Assembly: GCA_905182995.1 (NCBI GenBank)
Contig: CAJJDP010000159.1
Location: 204,258-268,257, forward strand
Length of the DNA stretch: 64,000 bases
Origin: Paramecium octaurelia
Taxonomy: Eukaryota > Ciliophora > Oligohymenophorea > Peniculida > Parameciidae
Direction: 5' to 3'
Both the position numbers and the translations under genes were made by a program. A model generated the notes under the pieces. That model saw only the letters and a program-made list of their open reading frames with translations. It had not been told where the DNA came from and did no database searches. Positions 58,694-64,000 of the stretch are shown piece after piece (within the stretch, counting starts at the first letter, position 1; every line of letters starts with the position of its first letter).

Positions 58694-60507
58694 ATGGAGG
58701 ATTAGGACCAAATGTTGTTAAAGAGTTTGCAACTTCAAGGAATTTAGATATCAACACCATCTCTCCCTCAAGTAAGACTTACTTTTATGGATAGCTAACA
58801 TGTGAAGACTTGGTAAGTATTTTCTTGTAATTTTTTCAATTGAGTGGAACCTAAGCCTTTGAAATCAGCTCAATCAAATCAATCAAGAGTTCATTTAGAA
58901 AAGTAGGGAAAATTCAAGAGATGCTCTATCCCATTGGTGTTAGAATTGATATTCAATCCATTGTGAATCCTAATCCATAAGAATCAAGGAAGATTATTGT
59001 TAGTCTGCTTTCCAAATTGAGTTAATAGAATAAAAAAGAAACTGGAGCTAAACATCTCACATTCGAAGAGAGATTATAAGAAGAGAAAACTGCATATAGG
59101 ACTAATCAAATATAGAATTTCTTTCAGGAATGGGTTAATCCATCATTATGTTCTTTTCCAGAAATTGAGCAACGATTTCTTAGATTGCATGTGCTCAATA
59201 TTTTAAAGAAAGAGCCATTAATTAAGCAAGTAGCCAATAAAGGAGTAAGAAAACATTTGTATCCCTCAATTGTTAGAGTTATGGATCATCACTTACAAAA
59301 GAAGGAAATGGATTAACCACTCTAAGAGAGATTATAATTAATAAAGAAAATGAGGAGATCTGATGATCCTGAAAGTGTTCTTGGGTAATTTAAAGGACAA
59401 TTCCAAGCTGAAGCTGAAAAGAATGATTGGGAAGATATCTAGAAAGGAAATAGATAATTAAAGAGAGCAATCAAATTATTAAAAGAAGAAGATAAGGAAG
59501 AAGAGCAGGCTAGAAAATAAAAAGAGGATGAGAATCAAGGTTTATTCAATCTGGAAATACAATTCTAAGAGGAGGTAAAAGAAATCTAATAAGAAATTTA
59601 AGACACTTAAGAAGCAAAATCAGAGATTAGTGCTTTGCTTGAGGATATCTAGGCTAAATTGATAGAACAATAAAAAGTTTATGATAAGTTATAAAAAAAG
59701 AGACAGAAATTGGAAGATGTAAACTAGAAATCATAAGATACTTATTCATAATTATAATCTGATAATAAGGATAAGTAATAAGAATTAGAAAGTGCTCATT
59801 CTATTCTGTAATAAATTGAATCAAAAAAAGGGAATGATCCAGAAATATAATAACTTGAATAAGAAATCGAAAATATCAGGATTGAATGGGAAAAAGAAAA
59901 AGTATTACAATAAAATGAAGCTGATGATTTGGCTTAATAAGTTTAAGATCGAAAATTAAAACTTGAGTAGATCTAAGATAAAATGAGAAGACTATAAGAA
60001 GAGAATCAAATGATCAGAAATCAGGGAAGAGTCAATTTGGAATACAAAGAGAAATTATTAGTTGATCTATAAAATTAGCCTAAAGAAATTGCAAGAAATT
60101 AGTATATTAAAAAAATTGTGGATTTGAAGAGTCAATTAGAAAAACAAAAAGCAGAATATCTAAAATAAGCCAAAGAATTATCTTAATTAGAAGATTCATT
60201 ATAATTTTAAGACAATATGATCAATAGGTATTGTATTGAGATTGAGAATCTAATTAATCAAGATCCTAAGAAATCTGAAACAGTCGTTAAATAGATTTAA
60301 AAATAATATTAAGATTATAAAATTGTCTATAAGTAATGTGCTGAATCTATGCGTAATATTGGAGAAAAGAGAATTCAAATATATGATACAGAATTAAAAA
60401 TGGAGGATATTTTACTAAAGGGGTATAAAAAGAATGTAGAGAAACTCAGATAAGATTTAACAGACATTTAAGCAGAAAATAAAAATCTAGAAAAGCAGAG
60501 AAGATGA
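58694..60507 (+). CDS. CCDC22: CCDC22, Commander/CCC complex subunit
   Basis: CCDC22 is part of the CCC (COMMD/CCDC22/CCDC93) complex that acts in endosomal recycling. ATG at 58694, one 23-nt intron at 58770-58792, 596 residues, exactly in frame (human 627). The start 'MEDQDQMLLKSLQLQGI' matches the family start. The N-terminal 130 residues form an NDC80-like CH fold, and splicing places 'LTCEDLVSIFLQ' after it. The remainder is a long coiled coil rich in Gln, Glu and Lys, with the conserved 'SLCSFPEIEQRF' style block after residue 140. It ends in a dense coiled coil. It lies 44 bp before the twin-CX9C gene. Confidence 0.85.
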
Positions 60508-60551
60508 TTATTTATAAATGAATTTTAGAGCATTATTAAATTTAATATTAA

Positions 60552-61047
60552 ATGACTGAAAAGTATTGGTAAAGATATAAAGAAACTCATGATAAAGATC
60601 CTCTTAATACTAATGAATTATGGGTAAGAGTCAAACAAGATTTAAAAAGAAGAGAAAAGCCAAAGCATCATCTTGAATTGTATTCCTATTGTAGAACTGA
60701 AAATCCTTACATAAAACAAATTAAGAGCTCTCCAAATATCACAATGGATACAGTTGCAGAACTAATTTGCAGATAATCAGCTTGTGAATTGTAGTATTGT
60801 ATGAGTCTTCAAAAATTGGCAGTGGAAAATAGCAGATCTAAAATAGAGTAACAGTAAAATGCAATCAAATAGTTTATAGGGATGCCGAGATCAATACAAA
60901 ACTATGACCACTTGCATAATGAACGAGAAGACTAGAATAAAATAAAAAGAGGAAGAGTTAAGAAATCTTGTATTGGGCTTACAATAACCAGAAATTAAAT
61001 AAGAACCCTAAAAATAGCCTATACTAAAGGAAGAACCTGTCATGTGA
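60552..61047 (+). CDS. Twin CX9C mitochondrial protein
   Basis: ATG at 60552; one 25-nt intron near 60,848 gives 156 residues, exactly in frame, TGA at 61045-61047. Cys73 and Cys83 ('CRQSACELQYC') and Cys103 and Cys113 ('CRDQYKTMTTC') form two Cys-x9-Cys motifs, the helical hairpin of intermembrane-space proteins imported by Mia40/Erv1. Without the intron the second pair is lost. An N-terminal helix-rich segment of 65 residues and a Pro/Glu-rich tail lie outside. It may be a respiratory complex subunit or assembly factor. Which one cannot be told. Confidence 0.85.
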
Positions 61048-61310
61048 TTATTAATTGTTAAATTTATTGTAATAAAGACAAAATAGTAAGATAATAACTT
61101 CTATACAAGATTAATGATATAGTTAATAATACTATTATCTTTAAATTTTAGTATTCATAAAAAAATGTTTACTTCCTCTAATAAAATTTAAATTAAGTAA
61201 CTAAAAATATAAAGTAATATATATTAAATTCTAATAAGACTTCTAGAGATTAATATTTCTAAGTTAATTATTCAAATGAAATGATAGATAATATGATTAT
61301 TAAAATTTTT

Positions 61311-62621
61311 TCATATTATTTTTTCATTTTATGCTTATTTTCTTTCCTTTTCTTTTTCCATAAGTTCTTGCTTATCTTAAATAATTCTCTTCATCGGACC
61401 TTCTACAAAATCTTATAATTATTAAATTGACATCTTTTAATATTGATAAATGAATACTTTATCCAAAGTCGAATGTTCATTTATATAACTTTCAAAACCT
61501 TTAAAGTATAACTCAAACCCATCATTTGAAAGAGTGTCTCTTAATACTTAACAGGATTACTGATTATTAAGACTACCTACATTGTTGGTATCCTTTTTAA
61601 GAAAATATCTTTTGACAATAGATTTACAAATTTCTACTCCTTAATCTAATTATAAGAAATTAAACCATTCCTAATATGATTGCTTAGTTAAATACTTTTA
61701 AAGAAATGCTTCCACTTTTATCTTTATCCAATTATCCAAATCTCTTTCTGACTTCTTTTATAATGATTCCTTCAAATCCATAAATTAAGTAAGGTAATTC
61801 TCTCACAGAGATTGTACCGTCATTATTGATATCAGTGGCCTTGAATGCTGACCAGGCATAATTGATCTCATCCTTGACCCTTTCGGATACTAGTTTTTTT
61901 CTTTGTATTAGTTAGCTATAGCTTTCTTCGGCTGAATGAATGTAGTCTTAAATCCATTGATCTTGATCTGGCTAGAATAAGGCTTTAGAATTGAAAATCT
62001 CTTGAGTTCTTCTTTTAGCGTTTTGATAAGTCTAAGTCCAGGCGTATTTTAATAAAAAATCCTAAAGTTGATAATTGTTATCCAACCATGAATATAATTC
62101 TTCATAAGAGATGGTACGATCTAGATTTTTGTCCATTTCTATGAAAATGGCTTCAACATAATATTCGATATCAGTAAATCCAGGTGGTTTCATGTTGACA
62201 ATTTTACATAATGCTCTGATGGCAGTTTAGAAAATCATGATAAGTTCAATCTTTTCAAGCTTTTAAGACTTGTCCAAATCGAATACTTGGCTTATGTATT
62301 TGACCTTGGTAGCAAAATCAGTGTCAGAAAAAATAATCTAATTGTTATTGAATCAATTACTAAAACTGCCTGACTCTCATAGATATCAGTTAAACCATCC
62401 GTACTATGATTATTCTCTAGAGTCTCGAACATTTCACCACAATGTTGTTTAAGGATGTCATGATAAACATCAAAAAATTCCCCTAATGACAAAACATTTG
62501 TTGCTGGATAATTTTATTACACATATTTGGAAACCTTTTGTATTTCAGTCAAATGGAGTTATCTTAAAAATTGTAATAATGCTTAATTTGGACTGGCTGG
62601 TTGATTAAAGTAGTTACCCAT
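61311..62621 (-). CDS. EF-hand calcium-binding protein with MGN start
   Basis: Minus strand, ATG at 62619-62621, TGA at 61311-61313; introns of 23 nt (near 62,330) and 25 nt (near 61,690) give 420 residues, exactly in frame. The start Met-Gly-Asn-Tyr suggests N-myristoylation. Several EF-hand loops can be read: 'DLDKSQKLEKIEL' , 'DKNLDRTISYEEL', 'DINNDGTISVREL' and 'DKDKSGSISLKEW', plus a degenerate 'DTNNVGSL'. The middle and C-terminal loops keep Asp at positions 1, 3 and 5, Gly at 6 and Glu at 12, so they should bind calcium. The C-terminus is a charged helix. A membrane-attached calcium sensor is likely. Confidence 0.85.
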
Positions 62622-62768
62622 TTTATTTATTAATTAAAAAGCTAATATTAAAGAGAAAACCAATAATTATCAAATTTAAAGCTTGAACTAAAATGATAAT
62701 CAAATTGTAAGATGTCACCTCCAATGAATATCAATTTCTTATAATATTATATCTAGATTTATTAAATA

Positions 62769-63610
62769 ATGCAATTATTTGACTTTAAATAAACTAATCT
62801 CTAATATAACTATGTAATTTATAATGCACTTAAAGATATCGAATAACAAGAAAAAGGGATTTAGTTATTTTTAATCAAAGACTAAGCGATAAACTAGTAG
62901 TTGTAGTTAATTATATTAAAGTAATTTTTAGTTATGTATTATTGATAGAACTTTCTAACAGTTGTAAAAATTAAAGAAAAAATTAAAATAAGAATTGATA
63001 GAAAGTCCTATTGTTATTTCATTTCTTTATGCTGATATTTGACCGAAAAAATAATTCAATTATCATAATGTTAGAAATAATATATCTTTAATGATAAATT
63101 TTATTAAACTGGAATTTATATAAACTTTCTTATTATTTATAATGGTATACCTTCGCAATTATACCCATGTTTTTAGTTAGGAAAAAAAATTATCAGGTGA
63201 TGATCCTGTAATTCTTAGAATTCATTATGAGATTGAATTTAATTATAAATATTTTATCGTTGAAATCAATACAATTAGAATTCAAGTTTTAATTCATTTA
63301 ATCAGTAATAGTAGTTTATTTAATATTTGATTTTAGAGAATGCAATGCATCTAATCAAATTATGATGATCATAAAATTATTAGATTATTAATAGATATTT
63401 AGATTATATTCTAAGAATTTCAAAATTCCTTTTACATGAGCAATATTGTAAAAAGATGAATGGCAAGCACTTAGAAATAAATGCATCTATTTTGATAACC
63501 ATACTTTTGATCATGGATTTCATAAAAAAGAAAATATTTTTTTGATCAATTTACCAAAAGTATTAAAATAAGATTATGGATATTATAAAGTTATTGGAAT
63601 TGATTATTGA
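62769..63610 (+). pseudogene. Probable decayed or misread gene
   Basis: ATG at 62769 begins a clear coding stretch ('QTNLQYNYVIYNALKDIEQQ'), and a 28-nt intron near 62,922 joins a second ('QQLQKLKKKLKQELIESPIV'). An in-frame TGA follows near 63,041. The last 50 codons ('DEWQALRNKCIYFDNHTF') end in TGA at 63608-63610, but in a frame reachable from the preceding stretch only by adding one A to the five-A run at 63450-63454. The coding character is strong, the frame broken. Either a recent pseudogene or sequence errors. Family unknown. Confidence 0.45.
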
Positions 63611-64000
63611 AATAGTTACTATAAGAATGAGTAGTAATAATTTAATAAAATGTTCAAAAAGGCTGTTTTTGTTCAGATCTTATTAAATCATGTGTTAAAT
63701 TGTATTGAGTTTTAAAATACCCATTAAATGGTATTTAACCTCAAAAAATCATGAAGCCAACTTAAATTTTTTATCATATATAAGCTGTCTTCCTCCCATT
63801 TTCTAAAGGAGGTTAGATCATTATGTTGAAGCCAGAAACAGCAGACGCTGGCTGGCTCATTCCCCTTTAAAAAAAGACATGAAAATTGTGAAACTACAAT
63901 TAGCTGTACTAAGACACTGAAAATTAGTCATATGTCATAGTTTTTGAATGACGCCATATTCATGGGCTTTCAGATAATTCTGCTTGGTAATTGCTAGATT
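63611..64000. other. Right edge with GC-richer hairpin region
   Basis: No gene is called. Around 63,790-63,870 the sequence is GC-richer than its surroundings and contains two inverted repeats: CCTCC and GGAGG 11 bases apart, and AGCCAG with CTGGCT. This could be a structured RNA or the 3' end of a gene beyond the window. Confidence 0.4.

Noticed and set aside
1-64000. Reading the window with the standard genetic code
   Set aside because: All conserved genes (PRMT5, CLPTM1, PSMB4, kinesin) are then shattered by TAA and TAG at positions where relatives have Gln or a variable residue, while TGA falls only at their ends.

Overview
The window looks like macronuclear DNA of a ciliate, most likely a Paramecium. 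It is AT-rich and gene-dense. Every confident gene ends in TGA, and TAA and TAG occur inside all of them in frame, where they must be read as glutamine (the ciliate nuclear code). Conserved proteins assemble only when very short introns are removed: nearly all are 17-33 nt and begin GTA and end AG, with one 40-nt case and a few starting GTC, GTG or GTT. Introns of this size fit Paramecium better than Tetrahymena. All gene models were translated by hand. For most, the spliced length is an exact multiple of three, which supports the exon boundaries. Protein names come from remembered family features, not from a search.

Layout. 1-11 kb: a partial gene on the minus strand, a TRAPPC11-like trafficking subunit, a small lipid-anchor candidate and a 1618-residue PAS-domain membrane protein of the ciliate TmcB type. 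11.7-18.3 kb: CLPTM1, a Q/N-rich protein, the arginine methyltransferase PRMT5, an unknown basic protein and a small one-helix membrane protein. 18.4-23.6 kb: proteasome subunit beta-7 (PSMB4), two coiled-coil proteins, an AAMP-like WD40 protein and a RING protein. 23.8-32.8 kb: one giant gene for CFAP47, a ciliary ASH/Ig-repeat protein with a central CH domain.

33.8-36.7 kb: a polytopic membrane protein, TMEM208 and a PDI-like thioredoxin protein, the last two diverging from start codons only 11 bp apart. 37-44 kb: two small unknown proteins, a kinesin motor fused to RCC1 repeats, and a tandem pair of paralogous zinc-cluster proteins of unfamiliar design. 44.8-49.5 kb: a coiled-coil protein, a double ZNRD2-type zinc protein and two low-complexity Q/N-rich proteins whose start codons lie 8 bp apart. 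49.7-53 kb: two secreted proteins with beta/gamma-crystallin-like modules (candidate secretory-granule cargo) around a coiled-coil gene. 53.5-62.6 kb: a NEK-type kinase, a probable pseudogene, a Rab-like GTPase, a two-repeat Myb protein, CCDC22, a twin-CX9C mitochondrial protein and a myristoylation-motif EF-hand protein. The right end holds a decayed gene and a short GC-richer stretch with hairpin potential.

The genes do not form operons and are mostly unrelated housekeeping functions. Cilium and cytoskeleton genes (CFAP47, kinesin, NEK kinase, coiled coils) and membrane-trafficking genes (TRAPPC11, Rab, CCDC22, TMEM208, PDI-like) are well represented. No rRNA, tRNA, CRISPR array, insertion sequence or telomere repeat was seen.
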